DNA of 38,428 bases from an uncultured Prolixibacteraceae bacterium (GTDB taxonomy: Bacteria; Bacteroidota; Bacteroidia; Bacteroidales; Prolixibacteraceae): contig CAILJH010000045.1 in the NCBI GenBank assembly GCA_903834475.1, positions 1-38,428 of the forward strand, written 5' to 3'. This document shows positions 26,482 to 34,821 of the stretch, piece by piece (the first letter of the stretch is position 1; each line of letters opens with the position of its first letter). The position numbers and the translations under genes are program-made. The notes beneath the pieces are model-generated. The model saw nothing but the letters and a program-made list of their open reading frames with translations, ran no database searches and was not told the origin of the DNA.

Positions 26482-27309
26482 ATGAACAAGATGGTTATAA
26501 CATGTGCGGTATGCGGAGCCGAAACGACCCGTGCGCACAATCCGAATTTACCTCTTACTCCTGAAGAAATAGCCATTGCAACCTACGATGCTTATTTGGC
26601 AGGGGCTTCCATCGTCCATCTTCATGTTCGCGACGAAAACGGCGGACCGACGCAAGATCCTGAAGTTTTTAAAAAAGCCATCCGGCTCATCCGCGAAAAA
26701 TGTGACATTGTCATCGAAATCACTACCGGCGGAGCTGTTGGAATGACCGACGACGAACGCCTTCTGGTTGTTCAGGAATTACAGCCTGAAATGGCTTCGC
26801 TCGACTGCGGAACCGTAAATTTCGGGAATGATTACATTGTCAATACACTTCCTACCATGCGCCGCTTTGCCAAAGAGATGATCAAATACAATGTCCGGCC
26901 AACACTCGAATGCTTCGACATTTCACACATTCAGGCTGCGGACATCCTGATCAAAGAAGGATTATTGTCGCCGCCTTATTACTATGGATTCGTCATGAAT
27001 GTTCCGTGTGCTGTTCGTTACGACGTTGAAACCTTGCGATTCTTTGTGAACCGGATTCCAAAAGGCAGCTTGTGGACAGTCATGGGTGTTGGCAGTGCAT
27101 GCCTTCCGGCTCATTATGGCGCACTGGCCGTTGGTGGGGGATTCATCCGCGTTGGGTTTGAAGACAACGTCTATTACACCAAAGGAGTTTTGGCCGAAAG
27201 CAACGCACAATTAGTTGCCCGTACGGCTAAAATTTCAAGAGATGCAGGTCTCGAAATTGCTACACCGGCCGATGTTCGCGAAATGTTTCAACTTAAAGGA
27301 ATAAACTAA
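26482..27309 (+). CDS. kce: 3-keto-5-aminohexanoate cleavage enzyme Kce (BKACE family)
   Basis: The 275-residue protein belongs to the DUF849/BKACE family of zinc-dependent beta-keto-acid cleavage enzymes. Kce condenses and cleaves 3-keto-5-aminohexanoate with acetyl-CoA, giving acetoacetate and 3-aminobutyryl-CoA. The zinc site His46-Leu-His48 in IVHLHVRD matches in number and spacing the residues reported for the Cloacamonas enzyme. Glu227 in GFEDNVYY fits the third ligand, and TGGAVGMTDDER (about 82-93) is a family loop. It lies 56 bases after the CoA-transferase and two bases before kdd. The combination with kdd and kamADE makes the specific name firm. Confidence 0.93.
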   Translation: MNKMVITCAVCGAETTRAHNPNLPLTPEEIAIATYDAYLAGASIVHLHVRDENGGPTQDPEVFKKAIRLIREKCDIVIEITTGGAVGMTDDERLLVVQELQPEMASLDCGTVNFGNDYIVNTLPTMRRFAKEMIKYNVRPTLECFDISHIQAADILIKEGLLSPPYYYGFVMNVPCAVRYDVETLRFFVNRIPKGSLWTVMGVGSACLPAHYGALAVGGGFIRVGFEDNVYYTKGVLAESNAQLVARTAKISRDAGLEIATPADVREMFQLKGIN

Positions 27310-27311
27310 GA

Positions 27312-28364
27312 ATGATCGAAGTCAGAAAAGGAGGAAACCCGTTTGGAAGCCATCGGGTGATAGAGCCGAAAGGCGTTTTGCCTCAACCGGCCAGCCGGAT
27401 TGATAATTCGATGGACCGAATCTGGGACAATGAAATCCTGGTTGATGTGGACATTTTAAATATCGATTCGGCAAGCTTCACTCAAATCAAGGAAAAAACA
27501 AAAGACGATGTTGAAGCGATAAAAAAGGAGATTCTTTCGATTGTTTCGTCTCAGGGAAAAATGAAGAATCCGGTAACCGGTTCAGGAGGAATTTTCATAG
27601 GTACTGTTTCGAAAGTCGGTGATGCCTTGCAGGGTAAAATTGATCTGAAACCAGGTGACCGCATTGCTTCATTAGTTTCTCTTTCGCTGACTCCTTTGAA
27701 CATTGAAGAAATCATTGAGATTAAAAAGGATATCGACCAGGTAATCGTTAAAGCAAAAGCCATTTTATTTGAAACCGGTCTTTATGCCAAACTTCCAGCC
27801 GACATTCCGCCTTCGCTGTCAATGGCTGTTTTGGACGTGTGCGGCGCACCCGCTCAAACGCAACGTCTGGTGAAAAAGGACGACACCGTTGTCATCATTG
27901 GTGCCGGAGGAAAGTCAGGAATTCTTTGCGCCTACATGGCCAAACAGCAGGCTGGTCCTAACGGGAAGGTCATCGGAATTGAATTTAATGACCAGAACAT
28001 AGCGATATTAAAATCGCTGAACCTGTGTGACGAAGTTGTAAAACTGGATGCCACCAATGCACTCGCCTGCTACGAAATGATCAATGATCTGACTTCAGGA
28101 AAAATGGCCGATGTGGTGATCAATAATGTCAATATTCCCAATACTGAAATGGGTACCATCCTGATGTGCCGTCACCGGGGAATAGCCTACTTTTTTAGTA
28201 TGGCAACTTCGTTTACCAAAGCGGCCCTTGGCGCCGAAGGAGTTGGGAAAGACATTGATATGCTTGTCGGCAACGGATATGCCGTCGGCCATGCTGAACT
28301 TGCCCTGTCGATTTTAAGGGAAAGCAAAGAAATAAGGAAGATATACGAGGAATTGTACAGTTAA
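27312..28364 (+). CDS. kdd: L-erythro-3,5-diaminohexanoate dehydrogenase Kdd
   Basis: The 350-residue protein opens with the Kdd-type block KGGNPFGSHRVIEPKGVLPQ and carries a Rossmann motif GAGGKSG near residues 196-202. Kdd oxidatively deaminates 3,5-diaminohexanoate to 3-keto-5-aminohexanoate with release of ammonia and reduced nicotinamide. The binding domain is medium-chain-dehydrogenase-like. It starts two bases after the kce stop and is followed 11 bases later by kamA, consistent with one transcript. Whether NAD or NADP is used cannot be judged by eye. Confidence 0.92.
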   Translation: MIEVRKGGNPFGSHRVIEPKGVLPQPASRIDNSMDRIWDNEILVDVDILNIDSASFTQIKEKTKDDVEAIKKEILSIVSSQGKMKNPVTGSGGIFIGTVSKVGDALQGKIDLKPGDRIASLVSLSLTPLNIEEIIEIKKDIDQVIVKAKAILFETGLYAKLPADIPPSLSMAVLDVCGAPAQTQRLVKKDDTVVIIGAGGKSGILCAYMAKQQAGPNGKVIGIEFNDQNIAILKSLNLCDEVVKLDATNALACYEMINDLTSGKMADVVINNVNIPNTEMGTILMCRHRGIAYFFSMATSFTKAALGAEGVGKDIDMLVGNGYAVGHAELALSILRESKEIRKIYEELYS

Positions 28365-28375
28365 AAATTCAGTCT

Positions 28376-29656
28376 ATGATAATGACTTTTCAAAAGGTAG
28401 AATATAAACACATCCCTTTATACAAGGATGTTACCGCCGAACAATGGAACGACTGGAAATGGCAGATGCGTCATACAATTCGCGATATTGAAACACTTAA
28501 ACAGGTTGCTGAACTTTCGGATTCCGATATTGAAAACCTGGCCGAAACGCTGAAGAAGTTCAAAATGGCTATCACGCCTTATTATGCTGCCCTGATGGAT
28601 CCGGTTGATAAAACCTGTCCGGTTCGGATGCTGGCCGTTCCAACCCTGAATGAATTGTACACTGATGAGTTCGATCTGGAAGATCCGCTGCACGAAGACG
28701 TTGATTCGCCTGTTCCCGGATTAACCCATCGTTATCCCGATCGCGTTTTATTGCTGGTCACGCATCAGTGCTCCATGTATTGCCGGCATTGTACCCGTCG
28801 AAGAGTGGTTGGTGAAACCGACAGCCCAATGAGGCAGGATCATCTGGAACAAGCCTTTGAGTATATCCGCAACAATCCGATGATACGCGATGTGATTATT
28901 TCCGGAGGAGATCCTTTGGTCCTGAGCGATGAACGGATTGACTATATTCTGGGTGAACTCCGGAAGATTGAGCACGTGGAGATTATCCGTTTAGGAACGC
29001 GAATGCCTGTGGTATTGCCCCAGCGCATTACCGACAATTTGTGTGAAGTCATCAAAAAGCATCATCCTGTTTATGTCAATACGCACTTTAATCATCCCAA
29101 GGAGATTACAGAAGAATCAAAAATTGCCTGCGAGAAACTGGCCAATGTCGGAGTAAATATTGGCAACCAGTCGGTTTTGCTGAAAGGTGTAAACGATTGC
29201 CCGAACATCATGAAAAAGCTTTCGCACAAAATGATGCTGATTCGTGTCCGTCCTTATTACATCTACCAATGCGACTTATCCATTGGGATTTCTCATTTCA
29301 GGACCCCGGTTTCGAAAGGGATCGAAATTATCGAAAACCTGCGTGGACATACTTCTGGACTGGCCGTTCCAACTTTTGTGGTAGATGCTCCGGGTGGAGG
29401 TGGTAAGATTCCGGTGATGCCCGATTACCTGATTTCGCAAACCAACGATAAAGTGATCCTTCGTAATTTTGAAGGAGTGATAACTGCTTATTCGCAACCG
29501 ACGCATTATGAAGGGCACAACAAAGAGAACTGCGAATTTTGCGCCGACAAAAACCTTCTGGCAAAAGATGGTATCGCTACCTTGCTAAATGGAGATCGGA
29601 TCATGCTGCAGTCTGACGATTTGAGTCGTTCGAGACGCAGTAACGGAAAACATTGA
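28376..29656 (+). CDS. kamA: Lysine 2,3-aminomutase KamA (radical SAM)
   Basis: The 426-residue enzyme converts L-lysine to L-beta-lysine. Cys132, Cys136 and Cys139 in QCSMYCRHCTRR form the radical-SAM CxxxCxxC site for the [4Fe-4S] cluster. The C-terminal VDAPGGGGKIP block holds the PLP-binding Lys (near residue 344) and an Asp that recognises the lysine amino group. The second lysine-binding Asp lies in YQCDLSIGISHF. The length matches clostridial KamA (416 residues), with both ends slightly longer. It is followed by an unusually long gap (377 bases) containing palindromic repeats before kamB. Confidence 0.95.
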   Translation: MIMTFQKVEYKHIPLYKDVTAEQWNDWKWQMRHTIRDIETLKQVAELSDSDIENLAETLKKFKMAITPYYAALMDPVDKTCPVRMLAVPTLNELYTDEFDLEDPLHEDVDSPVPGLTHRYPDRVLLLVTHQCSMYCRHCTRRRVVGETDSPMRQDHLEQAFEYIRNNPMIRDVIISGGDPLVLSDERIDYILGELRKIEHVEIIRLGTRMPVVLPQRITDNLCEVIKKHHPVYVNTHFNHPKEITEESKIACEKLANVGVNIGNQSVLLKGVNDCPNIMKKLSHKMMLIRVRPYYIYQCDLSIGISHFRTPVSKGIEIIENLRGHTSGLAVPTFVVDAPGGGGKIPVMPDYLISQTNDKVILRNFEGVITAYSQPTHYEGHNKENCEFCADKNLLAKDGIATLLNGDRIMLQSDDLSRSRRSNGKH

Positions 29657-29705
29657 TTTTAAGAATGATATCCGCAATTCCCAAATGGCTAATCCAGGTT
29701 CAAAA

Positions 29706-29830
29706 TAAATATTTCGTACCTACGGCACTCCGGATTCAGCGGTTAATCGGTGTTCTACAAATATCTCGTGCCTCTGGCACTTTTACCTATCCGGAAAGTG
29801 GAGCCCCAGAGGGGCAGAATATTTGTAGAA
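29706..29830. repeat. Large palindromic intergenic element with partial tandem half-copy
   Basis: Outer arms TTCTACAAATAT (29753-29764) and ATATTTGTAGAA (29819-29830) are perfect 12-base inverted repeats. Inside lie two small perfect hairpins, GTGCC-TCT-GGCAC (29768-29780) and GCCCC-AGA-GGGGC (29803-29815), whose inner bases CCTCTGG and CCAGAGG are also complementary to each other. At 29706-29730 there is a degenerate second copy of the left half. The element resembles a palindromic repeat class I know from other Bacteroidota intergenic regions. RNA from it could fold in two alternative ways. Confidence 0.75.
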
Positions 29831-29898
29831 ATGCGAAATACGCGAAAGAGACCGTCCGCGCGGCAATGTTATTCAAGGTAAAAAACCATCTTTCGGAC

Positions 29899-29915
29899 GC
29901 CTGCCAGCCGCAGGC
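29899..29915. repeat. GC-rich hairpin
   Basis: Arms GCCTGC (29899-29904) and GCAGGC (29910-29915) enclose a five-base loop. The motif is close to the palindromes at 8858-8874 and 34904-34918, so at least three copies of this type occur in the window. Confidence 0.6.
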
Positions 29916-30033
29916 AGGGAATCCTGCCAGGAGACAAACTGTGCAACGACCTTAAATATTGTCAGATTCTTGCAGTGTTTTATTTGAAAATTCATGATTT
30001 GTAAACATTCAGTTTGTAACAAAAGACCTTAAC

Positions 30034-30921
30034 TTGATCCTTAACAACGAACATATCAGGCCGTACCTGCTGCAAAATCTTCAGGATAAAACCACCTTTA
30101 TTGCTGGAAATGTCAAGAATGCCGGTAAAACGACTTTCCTGAATTACCTGTTGCCGATACTTCGGGTAAGCGGGAATCCGTTTGTTTACACCAGTATCGG
30201 TGTCGATGGAGAGGATTTCGACCGGATTACCAGTCAACGAAAGCCACAGATTGTGGCTGTTGCGGGCGATTTTGTCGTTTCGACCAACAAAGCGCTTCAA
30301 AACAAAGGATTTCAGTTGGTTGAAGCTTTTCCGTTCAACACAACTGCCGGTCAGATTGTAATGGGAAAAGCTACCCGACAGACTCCGATTGAACTCATTG
30401 GGCCGGAAGATAATGACAGCCTTGCTTCAATCCTTGAGATTATTAAAACTCAGCATCAAATCACAACAGTTTTAATCGACGGCGCCATCAACCGGATAAC
30501 CCAGCTGGCAAGTGCAGTCAATCCGGTTTATGTTTTTGTAGCTACAGTTGACCGCCGAAATGTGAATGAGCTGATGCACGAATTAAAACGTCTTTCGGTG
30601 CTGAATGAGATTCAGGTCTGGGATGAACTAACGACTGATGCCGAAGAAATACAAGGCGCGCTGACCGAATCCCGATTAAGAGAGATTCCTGCATCATGCA
30701 ATTCGCTTGTTATTAGCGATTTCACAAAGATATTTTTACCTTTAAGAAGTTTACTGAATTTGCTTCAGACCCAAAAAATCTATTTTAAAAACCGGTTTCC
30801 CATGATATTCTGCGTGCTAAATCTGAAAGATATCAGTCAGCATCAATGCGAAGTTCATTTGAGCAAAATAGGCTTTTCCATCGATGTGCTCTTTAATCCG
30901 TACCAACAAAATCCGTCATGA
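30034..30921 (+). CDS. kamB: KamB, P-loop NTPase of the lysine 5,6-aminomutase operon
   Basis: No ATG is available: the frame opens after a TGA at 29995, and the first usual start is TTG at 30034, giving 295 residues. The P-loop NVKNAGKTT (residues 26-34) resembles the KNSGKTT loop of MobB and other SIMIBI-class nucleotidases, so the protein should bind ATP or GTP. The rest matches no enzyme I can name. Position between kamA and kamC-kamD-kamE is the place of KamB in clostridia, fusobacteria and Porphyromonas, where its function is unproven. Its stop overlaps the kamC start (ATGA). A G-protein-like chaperone role for the B12 mutase, like MeaB for methylmalonyl-CoA mutase, is a guess. Confidence 0.8.
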   Translation: MILNNEHIRPYLLQNLQDKTTFIAGNVKNAGKTTFLNYLLPILRVSGNPFVYTSIGVDGEDFDRITSQRKPQIVAVAGDFVVSTNKALQNKGFQLVEAFPFNTTAGQIVMGKATRQTPIELIGPEDNDSLASILEIIKTQHQITTVLIDGAINRITQLASAVNPVYVFVATVDRRNVNELMHELKRLSVLNEIQVWDELTTDAEEIQGALTESRLREIPASCNSLVISDFTKIFLPLRSLLNLLQTQKIYFKNRFPMIFCVLNLKDISQHQCEVHLSKIGFSIDVLFNPYQQNPS

Positions 30922-32525
30922 TATTCACTGAAGAGCTTTTTCAATTCACACGTTTCGGGGAATTTTACGAAAATTTCAGGCCTTTGACCGTTTTTGGCAA
31001 ACGGTTCAAAAACCGGATGGTAGTTTTTGATCGTGCCGATGAACTTCAGGAAATATCTAACTTGATTGCCAAAACCGTTGAATTCATCGCTGAAAATCCT
31101 GAAAAGGCGAATCAGATTGAGTTTTTTTTGAAACGGATTTCACCTCTGAACACCTTTGAAAAAGAGTCATTCGACACGACAGACCTGTTTCTTTTGAAGC
31201 GGTTTCTCAGCAATTTCAAGTCAATCAGTTTACTGCTTTCTCCTGAATTAAGGAAGGTTTTTTCAGTAGATTTCCAGCTCGAAGAACTGCTTTCGTTCCT
31301 TTCAAAAGGCGAAAACGAAATCGATACTTTTTATATTTCAGGAGATTACAACCCCAGACTTAAAGCGGTTCGATCGCAGATTGAATTTGTTGACAAAGAA
31401 ATCCAGGCAATCCGGAACGAAACTTTTTCAATCCTTCAGCACAAGTACGCTCTCAACTTTACAAACCTCGATTTTTTGGTTGTTCCGGAAATGACAGCAT
31501 TCCGTTTTGAACCTAACCAGATTTATAAAGAGCCCTATGATAATACTTCAGTGCTGGTAAAACCTGTTATGCCTGAGCTGTTTTTTGCGAAGTCAGAAGA
31601 ACGGGAAAACCTCATCATTACCGAATCAGAATTGGAGCACGAAGTACTACTTTTCCTTTTGGCTGAAGTAAAAAAACAGATGACCGAAATTGAACAGGCG
31701 ATTGATGCCGTTCAGAACATTGATGTCAATCTGGCTAAAGTGCGGATGGTGCAGAGCATGGAATTAACTTCACCGATCCTGACGGAAGACGCGATTCAAA
31801 TTGAAGTGATTGATGGGCATTTTCTTCCGCTCGAAAAACAATGCGCCGAAAAAGGACTTCGCTACCAGCCGCTCGATGCGATATTCGATAATCAAACGAT
31901 TGTAATCAAGGGCTCCAACATGGGCGGTAAAACGGTTTTGCTGCAGACCATCGGATTTCTTCAGATGATCAGCCAAATGGGATTTTGGGTACCGGCAAAA
32001 CAGTTTCGATCGCGTGTATTTAAGCACATTCAATTCATTGGCATCGAACGCAAGTCCAAAGAAATTGAAGGGTTGAGCAGTTTTGGAAAAGAAGTTTTTC
32101 AACTCAGCGAAATTCTGGAAAAGCTTGATGAACCTGTTTTGATACTGATCGACGAATTCGCCCGAACCACCAATTCCATTGAAGCCGAAGCATTGACTGC
32201 CGCTCTGCTGGAAACATTCTCAGAAAAAAATACGGTGAATGCCTTTTTGTCAACGCATTTCACTCATTTGCCATTAAGCGGACAGGCATCGGTTTACCGG
32301 ATGAAAGGACTCAACTATCAAGGATTTGAAGAGGAATACTCTCGAAGCAAAAACCTTGATATAACCGATCGCATCAGATTACTAAATCAGCATAACGATT
32401 ACAGCATTGTGAAAGACACTGCAGATTTGCCCTGTTATGACGCACTTCAGATTGCCGGATCACTTGGCTTAGACAACGAATTAATTACACGCGCCAGAAA
32501 TATTTTAGGAGGAAAAAATGAATAG
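30918..32525 (+). CDS. kamC: KamC, MutS-like ATPase of the lysine 5,6-aminomutase operon
   Basis: The 535-residue protein ends in a MutS-type ABC ATPase: Walker A GSNMGGKT (about 332-339), Walker B LILIDEFAR (about 409-417), then the TNSIEAEALTAALL dimer-contact helix and the H-loop STHFTHLP. A helical lever/clamp-like region precedes it (about 150-320). The mismatch-recognition and connector domains of MutS are absent, so DNA repair is unlikely. Its place is constant next to lysine 5,6-aminomutase genes. It overlaps kamB by four bases and kamD by eight, so all three are tightly coupled in translation. A role in assembling or reactivating the aminomutase is plausible and unproven. Confidence 0.88.
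   Translation: MIFTEELFQFTRFGEFYENFRPLTVFGKRFKNRMVVFDRADELQEISNLIAKTVEFIAENPEKANQIEFFLKRISPLNTFEKESFDTTDLFLLKRFLSNFKSISLLLSPELRKVFSVDFQLEELLSFLSKGENEIDTFYISGDYNPRLKAVRSQIEFVDKEIQAIRNETFSILQHKYALNFTNLDFLVVPEMTAFRFEPNQIYKEPYDNTSVLVKPVMPELFFAKSEERENLIITESELEHEVLLFLLAEVKKQMTEIEQAIDAVQNIDVNLAKVRMVQSMELTSPILTEDAIQIEVIDGHFLPLEKQCAEKGLRYQPLDAIFDNQTIVIKGSNMGGKTVLLQTIGFLQMISQMGFWVPAKQFRSRVFKHIQFIGIERKSKEIEGLSSFGKEVFQLSEILEKLDEPVLILIDEFARTTNSIEAEALTAALLETFSEKNTVNAFLSTHFTHLPLSGQASVYRMKGLNYQGFEEEYSRSKNLDITDRIRLLNQHNDYSIVKDTADLPCYDALQIAGSLGLDNELITRARNILGGKNE
32507..32512 (+). promoter_or_regulatory. Shine-Dalgarno of kamD
   Basis: AGGAGG, five bases before the ATG at 32518, lies inside the end of kamC. 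Such a strong site is unusual in this window, where most starts have none. Confidence 0.75.
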
Positions 32526-34077
32526 ATCAAAATTGGACCTCGATCCCGAAAAGATTGACTATGCCCGCGAAATCTCTAAAAAGATAACGCAACCCGTTCA
32601 GGATTATATTTCCGGACATACCACCGTTTCGGTTGAGCGGACCACCTTGCGGATGCTGGGTGCTGATGGCATTGACGCCAACGAAGTTCCGGTCCCCAAT
32701 CTCATTATTCAACAACTCAAAGAGCGGGTTGGCGAAGGTACGGCCAAATTTTACATCAATGCTTTACTAAAAAAAGGTCTCACGCCGTCTGCATTAAATA
32801 GCGAAATTGCCAACGGTCTCGATATTTCAACACTCGAGTGGGCTGAATCAGCTCAGATTGAAAAGAAAGCTGCAGAATTGGTTCAATCGTTTTCTTCGCG
32901 TGTTAAAGAAAATGTAGGCTTCCGGAACGAAAAACTGGCCCTGCACAACAGCAGTCAAAGCACGCCGCTGCTCTATTTAATTGTTGCTACCGGAAACATC
33001 TACGAAGATGTGAAGCAGGCGCAGGGAGCCGCCATTCAGGGAGCAGATGTGATCGCAGTGATACGTACCACCGGACAAAGCCTGCTCGACTATGTTCCTT
33101 TTGGCCCAACCACCGAAGGATTCGGAGGCACCTATGCGACTCAGGAGAACTTCAAAATCATGCGAAAAGCACTGGATGAGGTTGGTGAGAAAATTGGAAA
33201 ATACATTCGGTTGGTCAATTACTGCTCCGGACTTTGCATGCCAGAGATTGCCGTCATGGGTGCCTTGGAGCGCCTGGATATGATGCTGAATGATTCGATG
33301 TACGGCATACTTTTCCGCGACATCAACATGTACCGCACTTTTGTGGATCAGAAGTTTTCGAGAATGGTCAATTCTTTTGCCGAAATCGTTATCAATACCG
33401 GCGAGGACAACTATCTGACAACTTCGGATGCCTTCGAAAAAGCATACACCGTAACTGCCTCACAGTTTATCAATGAGCAGTTTGCCTTTGAGTCGGGCAT
33501 GCCGGCGCGCTTAATGGGTTTGGGTCATGCCTTTGAAATGAATCCCGAAATGAAAAATGGATTCCTGTTTGAGATGGCTCAGGCACAAATGGCCCGTGAG
33601 ATTTTCCCTGAAGCTCCTTTAAAATACATGCCGCCAACCAAATATATGACCGGCGACATTTTCAAAGGATATGCCATGAACACGCTTTTCAACTTCATCG
33701 CCAAGTCAACCAATCAAGGAATCCTGTTGCTGGGAATGCTGACTGAAGCCATTCACACGCCTTTTATGCAGGACAGATATCTCGGCGTTGCCAATGCCCG
33801 GTATGTACTGAACAGCATGGCCGATTTTTCCGATGATATTGAATTTAAAAAGGATGGCATCATGCAGACCCGGGCCAAAAATGTATTGGACCAATCCATT
33901 TCTTTTCTTGAACAGATCAACGAAAAAGGATTGTTCAATGCGATTGAGCAACGGATGTTTGCCGAGGTCGCCCGTCCCAAAAATGGAGGCAAAGGACTGG
34001 ATGGAGTCTATGAAAAGACCGAAGGATATTACAATCCAATGTATTCGTTTTTAGCGCGCGAACTGAAGATTAATTAG
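32518..34077 (+). CDS. kamD: Lysine 5,6-aminomutase alpha subunit KamD
   Basis: The 519-residue length and sequence fit the catalytic TIM-barrel subunit of adenosylcobalamin- and PLP-dependent lysine 5,6-aminomutase (clostridial alpha about 516 residues). The complex moves the terminal amino group of beta-lysine from C6 to C5, giving 3,5-diaminohexanoate. Typical blocks include SVERTTLRMLGADG near residue 39, IVATGNIYEDVKQAQGAA near 153, VIRTTGQSLLDYVPFGPTTEG near 181 and MPPTKYMTGDIFKG near 371. It starts at a strong Shine-Dalgarno inside kamC and is followed 12 bases later by kamE. Confidence 0.94.
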   Translation: MNRSKLDLDPEKIDYAREISKKITQPVQDYISGHTTVSVERTTLRMLGADGIDANEVPVPNLIIQQLKERVGEGTAKFYINALLKKGLTPSALNSEIANGLDISTLEWAESAQIEKKAAELVQSFSSRVKENVGFRNEKLALHNSSQSTPLLYLIVATGNIYEDVKQAQGAAIQGADVIAVIRTTGQSLLDYVPFGPTTEGFGGTYATQENFKIMRKALDEVGEKIGKYIRLVNYCSGLCMPEIAVMGALERLDMMLNDSMYGILFRDINMYRTFVDQKFSRMVNSFAEIVINTGEDNYLTTSDAFEKAYTVTASQFINEQFAFESGMPARLMGLGHAFEMNPEMKNGFLFEMAQAQMAREIFPEAPLKYMPPTKYMTGDIFKGYAMNTLFNFIAKSTNQGILLLGMLTEAIHTPFMQDRYLGVANARYVLNSMADFSDDIEFKKDGIMQTRAKNVLDQSISFLEQINEKGLFNAIEQRMFAEVARPKNGGKGLDGVYEKTEGYYNPMYSFLARELKIN

Positions 34078-34080
34078 AAC

Positions 34081-34085
34081 GGAGG
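34081..34085 (+). promoter_or_regulatory. Shine-Dalgarno of kamE
   Basis: GGAGG lies four bases before the ATG at 34090, in the 12-base gap after kamD. Confidence 0.75.
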
Positions 34086-34089
34086 AACT

Positions 34090-34821
34090 ATGCAACTCAT
34101 CAAACCCTATGGAGATACTTTGAACGATGGAGCTGTTCAGCTTTCGTTTACCTTGCCGGTGGCAAACGGAGCCAAAGCCATTGAAGCGGCCATTCAATAT
34201 ACCAAAAAACTGGGATTCACCGAAGCCGAAGTCGTGAACGCTCATCCTCTTTCCGACGATTTTACTTTTTTTGTGGTTTACGGAAAAACCCCATTGGCTA
34301 TTGATTACGACAAAATCGTTGTTGAAGAAATTGAAAAGCCGATGGATTTTTATGGCGTGAACAGCTACATCAAGGAACACATCCAGCGAAAGATTGCAGT
34401 GATTGGTGCCTGTACCGGGACCGATGCGCACACCGTTGGGATTGATGCCATCCTAAACATGAAAGGCTGGGAACAGCACTACGGATTGGAGCGATATCCG
34501 ATGATTGATGCCTTTAACCTTGGCGCACAAATCCTGAATGAAGATTTAATCCGTCTGGCTGTGGAGAAAAATGCTGATGCCATCCTGGTTTCGCAGGTGG
34601 TTACACAAAAAGATGTGCATATAAATAACCTCACCAACTTCATCGAACTGCTTGAAGCCGATGGTCTGCGTTCGCAGTTTATTGTGCTTGCCGGGGGACC
34701 GCGCATCAGCAACAAACTGGCACTCGAACTGGGTTTTGATGCCGGTTTTGGCCGTGGCACCTATCCGGAGCATGTCGGATCTTTCATCGCTAAAAAGATG
34801 GTTGAGAAGATGATGAGATAA
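34090..34821 (+). CDS. kamE: Lysine 5,6-aminomutase beta subunit KamE (B12-binding)
   Basis: The 243-residue subunit has a dimerisation region (about 1-95) and a Rossmann B12-binding domain. The base-off/His-on motif DAHTVG gives Asp112, His114 and Gly117, with His114 as the lower cobalt ligand. Lys125 in LNMKG is 11 residues further, the same spacing as the His133/Lys144 pair of the Clostridium sticklandii enzyme, so it is the probable PLP-anchoring Lys. The distal SxL...GG part is seen in VLAGGPRISNK near residue 197. It functions only with KamD. An array of short palindromes follows. Confidence 0.95.
   Translation: MQLIKPYGDTLNDGAVQLSFTLPVANGAKAIEAAIQYTKKLGFTEAEVVNAHPLSDDFTFFVVYGKTPLAIDYDKIVVEEIEKPMDFYGVNSYIKEHIQRKIAVIGACTGTDAHTVGIDAILNMKGWEQHYGLERYPMIDAFNLGAQILNEDLIRLAVEKNADAILVSQVVTQKDVHINNLTNFIELLEADGLRSQFIVLAGGPRISNKLALELGFDAGFGRGTYPEHVGSFIAKKMVEKMMR

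Larger units (their letters stand above)
29657..30033. other. 377-base intra-operon gap with palindromic repeats
   Basis: The gap between kamA and kamB is far longer than the other spacings in this operon. It holds the palindromic element at 29706-29830 and a GC-rich hairpin at 29899-29915, both listed separately. The frame open at 29653-29955 has no family-like sequence and is made up largely of the repeats. No T-run terminator or clear promoter was seen. Confidence 0.6.

Noticed and set aside
29653-29955. 100-codon plus-strand frame in the kamA-kamB gap, considered as a small gene
   Set aside because: It runs through the palindromic repeats and resembles no protein; kal was specifically looked for and is not there.
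30918-32525. Annotation as a DNA mismatch repair protein MutS
   Set aside because: Only the ATPase and clamp-like parts are present, the mismatch-recognition domain is absent, and the gene is translationally coupled to a B12 aminomutase.
34051-34431. 126-codon minus-strand frame over kamE
   Set aside because: Antisense shadow of kamE with no domain.
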